From Fallopia convolvulus (Eukaryota; Streptophyta; Magnoliopsida; Caryophyllales; Polygonaceae): DNA of 64,000 nucleotides. The stretch spans positions 31,299,503 through 31,363,502 of the forward strand of contig OZ024726.1 of the NCBI GenBank assembly GCA_964016875.1. Reading direction: 5' to 3'. Made by a program: the position numbers and the translations under genes. Below the pieces are notes generated by a model. That model did no database searches and was not told where the DNA came from. It saw only the letters and a list, made by a program, of their open reading frames with translations. This document shows, one piece after another, positions 46,937 through 60,200 of this stretch (positions are counted from its first letter, which is position 1; each line of letters begins with the position of its first letter).

Positions 46937-47891
46937 TAATTGTAACACCCCCGTTTTTCCCTCGGAGATATTACCTCCAGTGACCTCGAAATTTACACTC
47001 CGAAGCCACCCTAGGCTTTCACGGTATTCAAGATATAAATAAATAATGATAATTCAATAAATATTAAAACAAATGTCCAACTTTCACAATCTTGAATAAT
47101 CCAAATACTTGCAGAAAAAAAAGATTAAATAGTCTTGAACAAAGCGGAAGTAAAATTCTTGAAGGCGGTCCTTACAGACCAAGGATCTCGACCTTAAACT
47201 AAAAAAGTTATTCAAAAGAAACGTGACGTGCAACAACTTCAATAGCTTCAATCTCGAATCACCACTCCTTTACTCCCTGATGTTTTCCGTATAGGGACGG
47301 TTGACACCAGTCGGCCATGCAAAAGAAATAAAGCGGTCTGTCAGTCTAATGAAAGACTACGCAAGTGGAATTTTATGTGAGGTTCTTGTGATCTTAGTTG
47401 CATTATGACCATCGGTCTCCGAATGAAAGTCGAACGATGACATAACCCAAATAATCTCACGGAAAGGGAAATATGATGAAAAGATTAGGACACCACAAAA
47501 CTATGGTTCCTTAAGAATGAGAAAGGTTATGTTGGGAACTTTAGTTATCAACCAATATTTTGAAAAGCCTCCGTCGACTTATCAAATCTACAACCAACCT
47601 CACCGAATGCGTGTTGTCCGAATTCAGATTGGAAAGTAGATTAATCAAAGCCTGGAGCCAGAGTGGTTTTCCAAGTTGTAGTCACCACCCTGAACACGTT
47701 TTAATGGGTGTGCACTAGCACATATCTTATTTAATTACAAAACATTGCATTCATTTGGTAGCTTTTAAGAAAGCAACGCGATATGCCATAAGATATAGAA
47801 TCCCACAAAGGGCGGAACGGGTTTCTAAGTCCCGATACAAGGCACTAGCTAGGTGCCAAACACTCCTCAAAACGGTTGAGAGAGCAGGGTT

Positions 47892-49378
47892 TGATCGCCT
47901 CTCTCGGTGTGCGAGGGTCAAGAGATACAATTTATAACCCGACCCCGTTGTAGTACGTGGTGGGTGTCGAACACTCGGGAAGTCTACTCGATCGATGTGC
48001 CTAGATACTAGGGAGCTAGAAAGGAGAGCATAAAACAAAGGAAAACAAAGAAAACAGTCGGGACCGACACAGAGGTCACGTCGGGCCCGATGTTGGCGAC
48101 AAGAGGAAGTCGGGGCCGACGTAGGGTAAGTCGGGCCCGATGTTGGCGACAAGAGGAAGTCGGGGCCGACGTAGGGTAAGTCGGGCCCGAGGTAGCTGGG
48201 TTTGTCGAACTTCAAAGATTAAAAGTAGATCTTGGGCTTTTGGGTTCCTTCTCTAGTAGATTAAGGCTTATCCACCCCAATTCAAGCAATGAGTGATGAT
48301 CGGACTAGGATCGAGTGCTTTCGCCCTCGTTCCAACCACTTCTACACATCGATCATTGGGGAAATCCCCTTCGAAGCAAGGTCTTGAGATTGACACATGT
48401 TCACTTTCGCTACTTTGCCAGTCTCAAGCCTTGATTCCCGACTTTCGCAAGGAATTGTAGCTCTATGTAGAGTGGGTTCCTTAGATCAATCACTCAAGGC
48501 TATGGAATTGGGGTTTCTAGCCTAAACCTAGCTAGGGTTTTCCCCCATAACCCAAGATCAAGGAGATCTACTCCATGTGGCAAACAAAGAAAGCAAACAA
48601 ATCAAAAGGGAAAGCAATCAACATCATCAATCTCAAAACAAAGCAAAGTTTCATTCAAATCAAAAGCAATCCACAAATTCCAATCAAGGGTTTCTAAATC
48701 CACAAGATCAAAACAAAGCAAAGCTAATCTATCAACCAAACCTATCAATCTTCCTCTCCCTTGGCCGATTCTCTCTCTTCTCCTTCTCCTCTCCTTCCTC
48801 CTTGCTCTCCAAGAATCCTCTTGGCTCCCTTGGAACCCCCCCCCCCCCCTTTGTGAAAGAGCCCCCTTTTTGTGTGTGTGTGGGAACCCTTTCTTAGAAG
48901 ACAAGAGGGCCTTTTATGGATTAAATGAGGGGCAAAAGTGAAAGTCTACAATTTCGTGCCTTGGAGCCCAAGTAGTTCGGTGACCGACTCGGATCGACAC
49001 GGAGGACCTCGGGCCCGAGTTACTGTGCATCTCGGTCCGAGGTTGGAGACTTCAAAGTCGGGCCCGAGGTTGGTTGCAACTCGGTCCGAACCTCGTTCCA
49101 CCTTCTTCTTGTTGGCTTTCCTCTTATTCTTCTTCATGGCTTGCTCCTCTCTTTCCCTCTTTAGCTCGGGCCTTGCTCCATGTCTCGACTCTCCTTCAAA
49201 ACGACCCTTGATCCATGCCAAATTACCTACAAAACACATAAAATGCGCATAGTCTCCGAATCTCATAGAAATACGGGAACTAAGCTAAAAAGGAACAAAA
49301 CACACAAGAAAAGGGGAAAAAGAAACATATTTACAAAGGAAATCACATATAAAAACACCACCAAATAGAGAGACATCA
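47892..49378 (-). repeat. Solo LTR of another Ty3/gypsy element, 1,487 bp
   Basis: TGATCGCCTC...AGACATCA (TG...CA) with flanks GGGTT (47887-47891) and GGGTC (49379-49383). The empty site at 33275-33285 reads CAGGGTCATG, so the duplication was GGGTC with one later C-to-T change. No internal region remains, so this is a solo LTR. The minus orientation is inferred from a GTTCGACACCCACC...GACCCTCGC block near the 47892 end, which resembles Athila-type LTR 3' ends. The reading frames within it are not genes. Confidence 0.75.
48081..48190. repeat. 50-bp tandem repeat with TCGGGCCCGA palindromes
   Basis: Two identical 50-bp units, 48081-48130 and 48131-48180, start TCGGGCCCGATGTTGGCGAC, with a partial third copy from 48181. 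The 10-bp palindrome TCGGGCCCGA recurs at about 49009 and 49062 in the same LTR (the first with C for its leading T context). Confidence 0.9.
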
Positions 49379-51562
49379 GGGTCATGATCAGCATTAGGGT
49401 CTAGGTCCATCCTAATGCAAAATATTATAAAGAGGTGTTCAAGGATTAGTGAACCCCCACCCCTAATTCTACGCTAGTCCAAAACAACGAATCTCAAAAT
49501 GAGACCGTGAAACAAACAGGTGCACAAACATTGCAACCTAAATATAACTTCTAGCGCATAATAGAATAATAACAATAAGCTACCATGGGGTCATTATTTC
49601 TATGCACAATAAACCCTAATTCATTTATACGTTTCAACGCGGTCATTAGTTCTATAATAACCTAAGTTCATTTTATTCAAACGAGCGTTCCCAACACAAC
49701 ATGCAAACATGAATAAAAGTATTCATGATAAAAATATGAGAGCGAACCACCACTTGCCTTGTTAGCAGGCGAACGGTACGAGGATTCGATGAATTGGAGT
49801 CAAGCGAAAACAAACTAGTTCCTGTTTCAAACAAGAGTACAAAATAAATTGTATTAATTTATTTTGATCCTCTTTCACCTTTAAAAGAGTGATTACGAAA
49901 TAATTTAGGAGTTTATAAAATTATAAACTTCTAATTTACTAAGATGATTCCCGATTTAATCTTAACGTTATGAACATTCTAATTTTTCATGTTCTATGAA
50001 ATATGATATTAAATACCTTATATTATGCATAAATATATTCTCTATTTATTTTACATGCATATAATGTATTTTTAAATCATAATCTTACTCAATATTTGAT
50101 TCATAAAAAAATCATTGATTAATTTAATAATTATAATTTCATAAATTAATATTTTCCGTAAGTATATTCTCAAACTTTATTCTTCAAACACAATACTAGA
50201 GTATTGACTTCCTTAAAAACAACAACATATAATTAAATATTTAGCCTATGAGTTTAACTTGAATCATTATAAAAAGATATTTTTAACTTAACGACACCCT
50301 TTATAATAATAATTTATTTTATATATAAGAAAAACAGATTTAATAATTTGTATAAATTTCTCCCAAAATATGTAGAACCAATATAATTCTTTAAAATAAC
50401 CATTTCTAGTTAAAAGCCCAATACAAAATAACTAATGATAATAAAACAAGACAAAACATAAAAGTAACAGTAAAAAAAAAAAAAAGAAACAGAATACAGG
50501 AGAAAAAAAAACGAGATTGAGTTTTGTTTACAGTGGTGATGGTAGTGGTGTAGTACGACACAGTGGAGGGCGGCCAAGGAGTTGACGGTGGTTGCTGTGG
50601 GTGGTAGCCGCGAGGGTCGGGTTGGATCTGGTGGTCGAAGTCGAACGGGGCAAGACAAATGGGGTTTCGATCTAATGGGTTTGATAGAGCTATGGAGTTT
50701 TTGGTGGTGAAAGGAATCGATTTCGGTCTCAATTTATAGGGTAAAGGGTCGGATTTGAACGCCCAAAACGATTTAAAACCTTCCATAACTCCAATTTATC
50801 TGATTGGCAATCAAATAAGGCTAATTGATTTTAGCCCTAATTCGCTCAAATCAGAAAAGCGAAGATTTTGGGATCCGATTGATCAAATTAGCCTTAAAAT
50901 TATGATGGGTATGAAACAAGGATCGTTTCCATATATAATAGGTTTGATTTCATGACTAATAGGGGAAGATACAAATTTTGGCAATCTCCATTGAAGATGT
51001 ACTACTGTACACGGCTGGCTGCTGGGAGGAAGGAGAATTGCAAATTTTGTAATTTCAGCCCCAATTGTAAAGAAATTACAATTGCGGCCCATATTTTTAA
51101 AAACGTGATAAAAATACCCATTTCTTAGGCATTTGAAATTCCGAAAATTATATTTTATACCCAACATTTTAAGGACACATTAACTTGCCTTAAAAGTTTA
51201 TTCCTTTGTCATAACAATAATTAAAAAAAATATTTAGTAACTTATTAGAACTCTTTATTCATAAAAATAGTTTTTAGAATAGGCAAAATCTCTTTAGGAA
51301 AATTCTTCCTAATAATTTAATATAATTTTATTCACTTTACTACTTATGAATACTTCTTTAAATTTATTATTAATTATTGAATAAGACTTATGACCTTTCG
51401 GGTAAGGTCGTTTATCTTAAAATAATCTAATAACGATTATTTGTTAACTTTTTATTTAATAAGATGAGACATTTAATATTTTTGATAATGCCACATATAT
51501 TTTATTAAATAAAATAAGGGAAATTACATCATTGCCCTTCTTTAGAAAAGAGGGTTATTACA

Positions 51563-51965
51563 AATTTTAGGGTCAAGACCCGAAAATTTGAACCCGAAAC
51601 CCGAAATCAACCGAACCCGATAGAACCCGAAACCCGTTGGTTTGAAACCCGAAATCCGTTGGGTTGACCGATTTAGTATATTTACGGAATTATGAAGATT
51701 TATTTTGAAAATTATAATATATTTTATTATTAAAATAAATAAAAAATAATATTTTATAAATAAATATTATTATTTAATTAAAAATTGATTTTAATAATCA
51801 TAAAAAATGGATATTTTAGACCCGCTGGTCAACCCGAACCGACCGAAAAACCGCTACAACCCTACGCAATTGACCCGTGACCCATAACGAAACCGAACCC
51901 GATTTAACCCGAACCCGAAATGACCGAACCCAAACCCGCCCGACCCGACCCGATTGACAGGTCTA
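51563..51965 (-). mobile_element. hAT-like MITE remnant rich in ACCCGAA words
   Basis: Read on the minus strand the right end is GACCTGTCAATCGGGTCGGG, a common plant MITE/hAT terminus. The left end, GGGTCAAGACCCG near 51570, is its rough inverse. Both arms are built from ACCCGAA/TTCGGGT words around an AT-rich core. The left terminus adjoins the Tekay LTR border at 51562 and seems truncated, so no target duplication can be confirmed. Confidence 0.5.
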
Positions 51966-52199
51966 ATGGTATATAATCTATATTCAATTATATTATTTTA
52001 AAATTTTAAAAAAAATATTTTAGAGATATTTACGTAGATCACATCAAAGTTATATATGTAATCTAGATATTTTTATTTTTTTATGAGTTTTTTTATTTGA
52101 AAGATATATAACTGATTTACATAGATCACATAGAAAAGTAATAGATTTTTTATCTTTATGTTTAATGGAATAACTTATTTTTATTAGTATTTCTATATT

Positions 52200-52301
52200 T
52201 CAATTAATGATTTAAAATTATTATTTTAATAAAGAAGTAATGTGGCGCAATGTGGTGGAAGAAATTGCTACCGCTTTAGTTATTAGTAAATTAGTAATAG
52301 A
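52200..52301 (-). mobile_element. Helitron-type 5' terminus
   Basis: The minus strand starts TCTATTACTAATTTACTAAT at 52301, after an A, and carries the subterminal block CCACCACATTGCGCCACAT (about 52235-52253). The same layout occurs at 52993 and 61561. Plant Helitrons begin TC, insert between A and T, and lack target duplications. The other terminus was not located. Confidence 0.5.
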
Positions 52302-52433
52302 TAGATATTTCAATAATTAAATTAAGAAGGGTTCATATTTTATTTTTTTATTTTTTTTTGTATCTTTTAGGCTTTGATTACGTGGAGAAAGGTCGGTTAC
52401 AAAGTTGAATTTTTAAAAATTTTGGATGAAGGG

Positions 52434-52717
52434 TAAGAATAATAATGAATATTTGAATAATTAAATTAAGAAGGATTCGATTAATTTTGTAGATACTTTC
52501 AATAATTTTAAAAAATAATCTATATCTTTGTGACCTCGGCTACATATTTTATTTAATCTTTTTTTATCTTTATGTAAGAATAATAATGAATATTTGAATA
52601 ATTAAATTAAGAAGGGTTCGGCTATTTTGTACGTACTTCCAATAATTTGAAAATATAATCTATATCTTTGTGACCTCCTCTACTACATATTTTATTTAAT
52701 CTTTTTTTTTATCTTTT
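52434..52717. repeat. 141-bp tandem duplication
   Basis: TAAGAATAATAATGAATATT starts both units (52434 and 52575). Both run through TATCTTTGTGACCTC and end in a T-rich stretch. The two are about 90 percent alike by eye, and the motif AATAATTAAATTAAGAAGG also occurs upstream at 52313. Confidence 0.8.
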
Positions 52718-52899
52718 ACAAATTGTACACATAATCTATTTATTATTTATATAACTATGTATTTCAAATATATATATTTCATATCAGGTACATATTTTTG
52801 GAATCTTTTTTATCTATCTTTTACCAATATAAAAAATATAATGTCCCTTTCCTTATCTATTTATGTCTATTTGGGGATAACTTTTTAATTATTTTATAT

Positions 52900-52993
52900 T
52901 TCAATTAGTTAAAAAAATTATTATTTTAATAAAGGGGTGATGTGGCGCAACGTGGTGGCAGAAATTGCTCCGGCTTTAGTTATTAATAATAGA
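52900..52993 (-). mobile_element. Helitron-type 5' terminus
   Basis: The minus strand starts TCTATTATTAATAACTAAAG at 52993 (preceded by A), then GCCGGAGCAATTTCTGCCAC and CACGTTGCGCCACATCACC. It shares the subterminal CCACCACGTTGCGCCAC with 61561. Confidence 0.5.
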
Positions 52994-53699
52994 TCTTAAT
53001 TTTTGGTAGGAGATAATATTTTAACTAAAAAGTTTTAACTAATAGTTGAATTTTTTTCCTTATAACCAATTAAATATATATGCTCAATCTTTTTAACATT
53101 TTTATTTGTTTCTTTCTCTCTTATATTAAAAGATAGATATACTCAATTACATATATTTTATTTCAAAAATTAATAAATTTTTTAACTAAAACTTAGCTTT
53201 TGATGCATGACATCCCATTACTATTGTTGAATGGATTAAATTTAAGCCAAGTTTTTAACCACCATTACAAAGGAATTAGACTGTTTAATCTTATGTAATC
53301 GTTTCGAGCCACTAGAACAATTTTGGCCCTATCATAAATTAAATTAGTTATATTTTAACTATTTACAATAAATAAATTATCTTTATTTTTCTTATTAAAT
53401 TATATATTATTATTTTTTAAAATCTCATCACTTCCATATTTTCAAAATATATCATTTTTGCTTTATTTTCTTCATATTTTATCTCTTTCTTTTAAATTAA
53501 ACCTATTTATGAAATATTTTCACGGAAAATAAGCAATGTAGATTATTTTATTTTAATCATCTATGTTTACATATTACAGGCAATAAATTATTTACATTAA
53601 ATTTTATTTATATTTTTATTTATTATAATATTTTATAGTATATCTAAAAAACATCGAATCATAGTCGCGCAGGGCAGGACGGGAACAACTAGTAGTAGT

Positions 53700-55272
53700 A
53701 ATTTCCATAGTGCAATTTTACCAGCCTCGAATTCGGCTCGGCTCGGCTCAAATACAATTTACGCTCTTCATAGTCTCTCTCTCTTTCATTTACTGCTTTC
53801 CTATGCTCTTGAGCTCTTACTTTTGTCTCTTCCATTCTTGTTCTTCTTCAATCGATTGTCCTTTGCCAACCTTTATTTCCAACCCTCCTCTCACTCGGTT
53901 CAGGCAATCAAGCTTTGAGGTGAGTTTTCTACCGTTTTCTTTTTCAATCTAGGTTTAAATTTGGGGTTCCTTGTGTTTTCAATGTAGTTTTTAATCCGAT
54001 TCTCTAATCTAACGGTTCAAGCAATCGAGATTTCTATTGTTTCCTTTTTTTAGTATTATTTCAATTTAGGTTTTAATTTGGGGTTGATTATGTTTTCAAT
54101 CTAGGTTGAAAGTCGATTTTCTTGCTCAGTTTCGACTTCTCGACTTCTGCTTGTTGCTGTCGCTGCTGAGGTTAGGGTTTCTTCTTGAGGCATCACCAGG
54201 TTAGGGTTTGAGTTGGTACCGGAATGGATGCATCTTTGATCACTTCCAGCTCAAATCTGCAGGTCAGTTTTTCAATTGGTCTTTTGCGATTTGTCAAGTA
54301 AATTTGTTATTGATTGTTTTTGGTTGTGCTCCTACTGGAATCAAATATTTTCGCTTTTACTAGACCTTGTTACCGCTGCGAGTCTTTTACTATCAATTCC
54401 GACGCAGATTAGTACTTCCCATTATTGAACCTGTAAATTTGTGATATGTTTTTGTAATTTAAAGGAAAATTCATGTTCTGATGAGATAAATAAATGTGGC
54501 GATGTCAACGTGTTCCAGAGGAGTAGTCATTCAGTCTAAAGACAAGTAGGAAAGCATTGCATTTGAGCATTTCACAATGGCTTTTGCCAATGGAAAAACG
54601 AACCAATTGCTCGAGGTGCTGCTTTGATGTTTGTTATTCGTTTCTTGACTTATAATAGATGATTTTCTATGTTATATTAATTAGATGGATATTGATGAAT
54701 AACCATGCACAATATATTTATAAGTTACTTACATGGTGGGGGTGACTTATACTCAAATCAAATTTTATTTTTACTAGACTTATACTCCAATCAAATTTTA
54801 GTTTTACTAGATTGTTGATTGGAGTATGCTCTTCTACCTTCTAAAATGGATGTGTAATGATAAAAAAAAAAATGTGATTTTATGAGGCCCATTTATGATG
54901 CCTGGAAATGGAAAGTGATTAACAAGTACATTCTTATGCAAAAGCTCCTTTCTATTTAATCTCCATAATCTACCACAATCTATTTGTATTCAATGGTATT
55001 AAATCAATTGTTACTATTATTTTTACTGCCTCTTTTTCCCATTGGATACACATCCATTAGATAAACCTGATAATTATGTAAAGTAAAAACTTATTTTGTA
55101 TTATAATTATGCAAAGTAGTGAGGAACGTATAGAATAATGGCAGGTAAAGTTGCTTGTAAATTTGATTGCTTCCATTGTGCTTCAGGTGCAAACAACATT
55201 GAACCTGTTCACTCTGTTGACTCACTAAATTCATTCCCCAATCTGAGAGTCGATTCTCTGGATCCTTGCTAA
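53700..55272 (+). pseudogene. Remnant of an unrecognised host gene (5' end and short exons)
   Basis: A CT-rich leader (53760-53920) ends at a strong donor GAG/GTGAGT (53922), suggesting a 5'-UTR intron. An ATG at 54224 opens MDASLITSSSNLQ and is followed by CAG/GTCAGT (54263). After a TAATTTAAAG acceptor near 54463 the frame continues ENSCSDEINKCGDVNVFQRS, then shifts (SLKTSRKALHLSISQWLLPM) before 54620. A last exon-like piece follows a good acceptor (CCATTGTGCTTCAG, 55186): ANNIEPVHSVDSLNSFPNLR to a TAA at 55270-55272. I do not recognise the protein. The frame break and tiny size suggest a truncated gene copy, but alternative splicing could rescue part of it. Confidence 0.35.
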
Positions 55273-56571
55273 ATTCTTTCTTGAGGTTGTGTTTATCATG
55301 TGCTAATGTTGAAGTTCTTTTGAAATCGTTGTCAAAAAACCTTCAAACTTATTTGGTGAAGTTCTTTCTATGGTATCCAATATAGATATAATGTTGAACA
55401 TCCTGGTCCAACGTCACGGGAGTAATTTGTTTTTCAAATTGCGTTCAGCTCTTGTAGGCTAGCTATAGAATTTATGAGGGCAAATGTATACCCATGTAAC
55501 TATGTAAGGTTCTGGAAAACTCAACTTTGCCTTGAAACTTCAATAAAATAATTGTGAAGTTCTTCTTTTAAGCATACATAAAGAAAATAGAACAATTACC
55601 TGCCTACCATTATTTATCAAAAGTATCGATAGACTTCCTCCTAGATCAGCCTAATTTACTTTTCAAGCTTGACTATCAATATCAAAAAAATTGTTAAAGC
55701 TCTAGAATCTAATCTTTATAATGGACTATATCACCCTAGGTTGTACTGGATGTACCCTTGTGCATCTTAATCCTGATATGATGAATAACTTTTATCTCAT
55801 TGGAGTTGAATGTTTTTTGACAACGATTCATGACAAATAAACTTAGTAGGATAGCATGCTTCATTTTTTTGTTTGGTTAGATTGGCCCATGAAAACACTC
55901 AGAAGCTGATGACCCATTGGAGTGACATCTCACTTACATTAGAGCGAGGATTGGAATATCTTCTCTTAATTTGATCCACTGTTTACCATTTATGAGTTTA
56001 ACTCTACCTCTGTCTCGCGCACAATAGATTCCCCGCCCAAAGTAAGGACGTTGTGATGTTTCAGTGTACTATAAAATGCTTTACACCTTAGTTACACTTG
56101 CTCATAATTTACCAATTTCAGTTAACACTTGCTTCTTAACAACTTGCTGATTTGGAGAGTTGGAAAACAAATCTTACAACATTAGAGGACAAATTGGACT
56201 TCATAGAAAGCAGCATTTCTCAATCCAAGCAAGACACAATTATCTTCATCAACATTAACTTTTAATTTTATTTTTAGAATTTTTCAATTTTAGTTTGAAT
56301 ACGGTGATTTACATTCAATTTTTCTAATGTGTGCTCATGGGAACACAATAATAAGTTAAATTTGAAAATAATTTCTAAACTAATCCCTAAATTAGAATTG
56401 GTAAACTCTATTAAAATATATTAACTTAACAAATAATTTTCATACATCCCATACATAGAAAAAGCCATCCAACTATGTGCACACATTAGAAAAAGCCATT
56501 TACTTTATGCATTTGTGGTTTGTTATTCCATAATTAAGAAACTTTGTCTAAGGCAAGAAATGTGCTAATTA
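55273..56571. other. Intergenic or intronic DNA
   Basis: No coding region or transposon end was identified. The sequence is of mixed composition and resembles plant intron or intergenic DNA. Confidence 0.4.
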
Positions 56572-57207
56572 TGTAACGCCCCGTCTTAACATCGGGGAGT
56601 TACTCGGTAGTTTGCCCTCTCGGACACTACCTGAAATAGTTTGACAACTGAAACACCTGGACCTTGCAACTCGGGCACGACGAGAAAACGAACTTAAACC
56701 ATCCAACTATCATTCAATAAAAACATATTTGTAACAATGTCATACATGAGGTCCCCACAACTGAAACAAAACACAACCAAACTGACAACCCACATAACTC
56801 AACAAAAGAGAAAACTTCCAAAGAAGAAACTAAATACTAAACCAGAACACTCCAACCAATTCCAACACCTAATGACACATGCGTATCAATCCACTGCAAC
56901 ATCCGACCTAGGCTCAATCACGAGTCCTGAAAGAGTACCTAGAACAGAAAAATAAAATTCCCCAAGGGGTCAGCTACTATCCTAGGCAAGCTAGATAAGA
57001 AGTGGTAATAGTAAGACGTTTGAAAACAATAATTAACCAACAACTTAACCTTTAATAATTTGATAGAACAAAACATAATAGTCCAACACACATATCAACA
57101 GTCGGGATAACAAACGTCAAAAGCAAGATGTTTGAAAACAATAACCAACAACTTGACATTCAAAAAGTGAAAGGAAAGACAACGAACAACCAATTCATCA
57201 AACATAC
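56572..57207 (-). repeat. Gypsy-type LTR fragment (left part)
   Basis: The plus strand begins TGTAACGCCCCGTC at 56572. On the minus strand this is an LTR end, GGGGCGTTACA, the same type as at 24137 and 46941. No primer site lies to its left, so it is a solo LTR or fragment. It continues at 60346 after the nested solo LTR. Confidence 0.5.
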
Positions 57208-60200
57208 TGTAATATCCCTCATTTTTATAAAGGGTAAAAAAGTAATGTTACATTTACTATTAATATAATAAAATATTTCCATAATTTATTTTCTTAACAT
57301 TATAACATTATAAATGTTATAACAGTGGTTCATAAGTTTAAGACGATATTAAAGGTTACAAAAACATTATTGTCTCGTATTATAAATATTAATTATGAAC
57401 GATAAGAATTATGGTTTTATGATTAGTATTATATGACAAAATATAACCATGAATAATATGAGTCTTAGTTATTATTTACAATTATAAGATAATAATTATA
57501 AGCGATAAAACTTATGAAGAAGTGTGATAATAATATTTCTAAAATTTATATAAATGTTTTTAAGAAAAAGTTTTATTAAATAAATTATAAAAAGGTCATA
57601 TGATATTTAGTTGAGTTATTAGAAGTCCTCAAGTCATGGTGGAAGGGGCATCTTTATCACTTTTATAAAACTAGAGGGGTTGTTTGTGCAATTATCCGGA
57701 AATGGATTGAAGAACTCAAGGGTTGTCTTCAACCTTGAACCCGAAACTTCAATTGATCATAACTTCTTCGTTTCTCAACGGATTTTTGATCCGAAAGATG
57801 TTCCGGAAATCCCATGACATGATCAATCAAACCCCTCAATCAATTGTTCAAAACAATACAACTTTGGGGGTCGAAATTATGTTCGTTCGTTTTGACCTAA
57901 AATGGCTAAGTGGGTTGTTGTTGCTTTAATTCGATCAATTAAAGGTGAGTCCAAAGTTAATAAGCATTGGATAAGTCGTGGAAGGATAAGAGCATGATTA
58001 TTACGGAATTAGCTGGATTTATTCCGCCATTAATCTTGGGAAATTGAAGGGATTGGATAAGAACAAGTCATAAAGAACACCATTGATGTGGAGGTGATCT
58101 TTGGGCTGATTCCGGATGCGTTTGAGATCGATTTGAGCCCTATAAAAACCCACATTGTAGTTCTTATTGTCATCTACAGTCTTCCTTCACAAATCATCTC
58201 TTAAAAACACCGTTTGAAACCCCAAAATTCCGATTGAAACTCGGGTAGTCGAGTTCGAAAAAAAACAGAGCAAGGCTTGGTTTTGGGGCTCTTTCTCATT
58301 CTACACTCAACGAAAATTAGATCCGAAACCAGATACATATTCTACACAAAATTCCATACAAAAACCTATATTTACACGTCCAAATCCATCCTCTAATGTG
58401 CCCAAAAACTCGATCAAACACCCGAGTTATGCCCAGAAAATCTGAACGACATACCCTCAGTAAAACGTGAATATCTCCTTCATTTCTCAACCTTTTTACG
58501 ATCCGTTTAAACCAATGTAAACTAGACTTTGAGACGGTTCTAGGGATACCAAACATGCCTCAATCCGTTGCCGAACCATCGAGAACGAGTTGATTGAAGT
58601 TGCCTCTGTTTTTAGGATGCTGTTGCGCGTGAAGGGCATATGATGGACGCGGCCCGCGGGCCTGACCCGGCCCGTCCGACCCTCCCTTGGTCTATTGGGT
58701 ATTTTGGATATTTTTATTTAATAAATTATGGTTAAATTTTATAAGAAAATATGTTTAGTTAATTTTTATAGTGGTTCAAGTGAATTTCAAAATTTTAAAA
58801 ATATTAACCTTTATCGTAAAAATGATTTGTAGTTGTAAAGTTTATATCAAATATAAACTTAGTCATGTTCGTCGTTCCTAAATCAACGTCGTTGGGTTAC
58901 AAAATAAATTGACGGTAATTTATTTTGTGGTTGATTGAAACAGGAACAAGTTCGAGTCGTAATCTCGAGTGATCGTCTTTCCAAGGCAAGTGAACTCGGT
59001 TCCTTTTCCCCATTCGTTTTAAAAGCATGATTTCTATCATGACGTTTGTAATATATGTTGGGAACTTCTGTGTGAATAAAATGGAACATAGGATTGTATT
59101 AAATTCCTAAATTTAATGACTGTTATTCCTAGTTATGTTTTAAGCTGCATTAGTTATGGATGTAGGCCTTATTGCTCTGTGATGCTATGTGTATATTTAT
59201 TTAAGCTCCACTTTAAAGAGCCGAACGTAAAGTCTTATGACTTATATTATATAATAATTAATTATCGCTAGGTCGTTTTGTTTAAAACCCTAGCTAAGGT
59301 CATGACCCATATCCCTCAACTGCTGAGGGGTGTTCGCACTGTTTAAGTGCCATGGGACGTAGGTGCCCGTATATCTTAAAGAAGTATTCTAAGACCGTTG
59401 TCTCTTCTAATCAATGTACATAATATTCCAAGTGGAATTATTCTTAATCTTTAAAAAGCAACTCAGATAAGTGTACTCGTTACACAAATTAATATGGATA
59501 GGATGGTCGGTACAAAATGGGAAACCATCCTCGCTCTCGGGTTCCGTTGTCATCTGGTTCCAATCTGAATTCGCACAACACGTATGTGGTGAGGTTGGTT
59601 GAGGTGCGCGGGGTCAACGAGAGTTTAATGAACCGACTATAACGATCTGTGTGTAACAACATTCCCAACATATCTGCATTAAAGTCTGTGAGTCGTCACC
59701 TTTGTGACGGTCTCATTTCAAATCTTTCGAAAATTCATAACATTTTCTTGGAAGGATGTAGCTATTGGGTTTCGACCGGCTTTAATTCGGATTTCGATAC
59801 CCGTAACTACACTCATTTCCTAAATCAGAACTATCTTAGAAAACCCACTTGCTTAGTCTGTCACAAGACTAACACAACCGTTTATTTTTCCTTGCATGGT
59901 CGGCTGGTGTCAACCGTATTTCTCGTCGCGGCACATCAGGCGATCTTTCCATTTAGGTTGTGGGAAGTACGTTGAAGATGGGACGAGCTGCAGTTGGATA
60001 TTTTGTCAAAAGTTATAAGGTCGACTATACTTCGAGTTTATGTTATACGTGTCTAGGGTTTTATTTCCTAGATAATGTATAGGTGCAAGAGTTGATGTAT
60101 TGATGTAATTTCAAATACAACATTTCAAGAATCTTCCGTTGTAAGATTTTATTCTCCATTATGAGGAGAAGTTCAATACAAGAAAAAAAATTCTATCTCA

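Larger units (their letters stand above)
46941..51562 (-). repeat. 5' LTR of the Tekay/Del element, about 3.13 kb, interrupted by a solo LTR
   Basis: Minus-strand start TGTAATAACCC at 51562 and end GGGGTGTTACA at 46941. Removing the insert 47892-49378 and one target duplication leaves about 3,130 bp. This is the intact reference copy for the left LTR and therefore shows the empty sites for the patchwork insert (49535) and the Reina element (50632). LTRs of 3-4 kb, the Met primer and a chromodomain identify the Tekay/Del clade. It contains homology to the LTR at 24137-26794 and to the solo LTR at 57208-60345. Confidence 0.9.
51966..53690. other. AT-rich intergenic DNA with Helitron-like termini
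   Basis: No gene is seen. It contains two minus-strand Helitron-type 5' ends (52301, 52993) and a 141-bp tandem duplication (52434-52574 and 52575-52717). Confidence 0.5.

Noticed and set aside
47751..48215. 154-residue minus frame with repeated GPD..P phrases
   Set aside because: It spans the Tekay LTR/solo LTR border and the 50-bp tandem repeat, so it is a chance frame.
48837..49266. Frames on both strands near a C14 run
   Set aside because: They are inside the solo LTR and overlap on opposite strands, with no domain.
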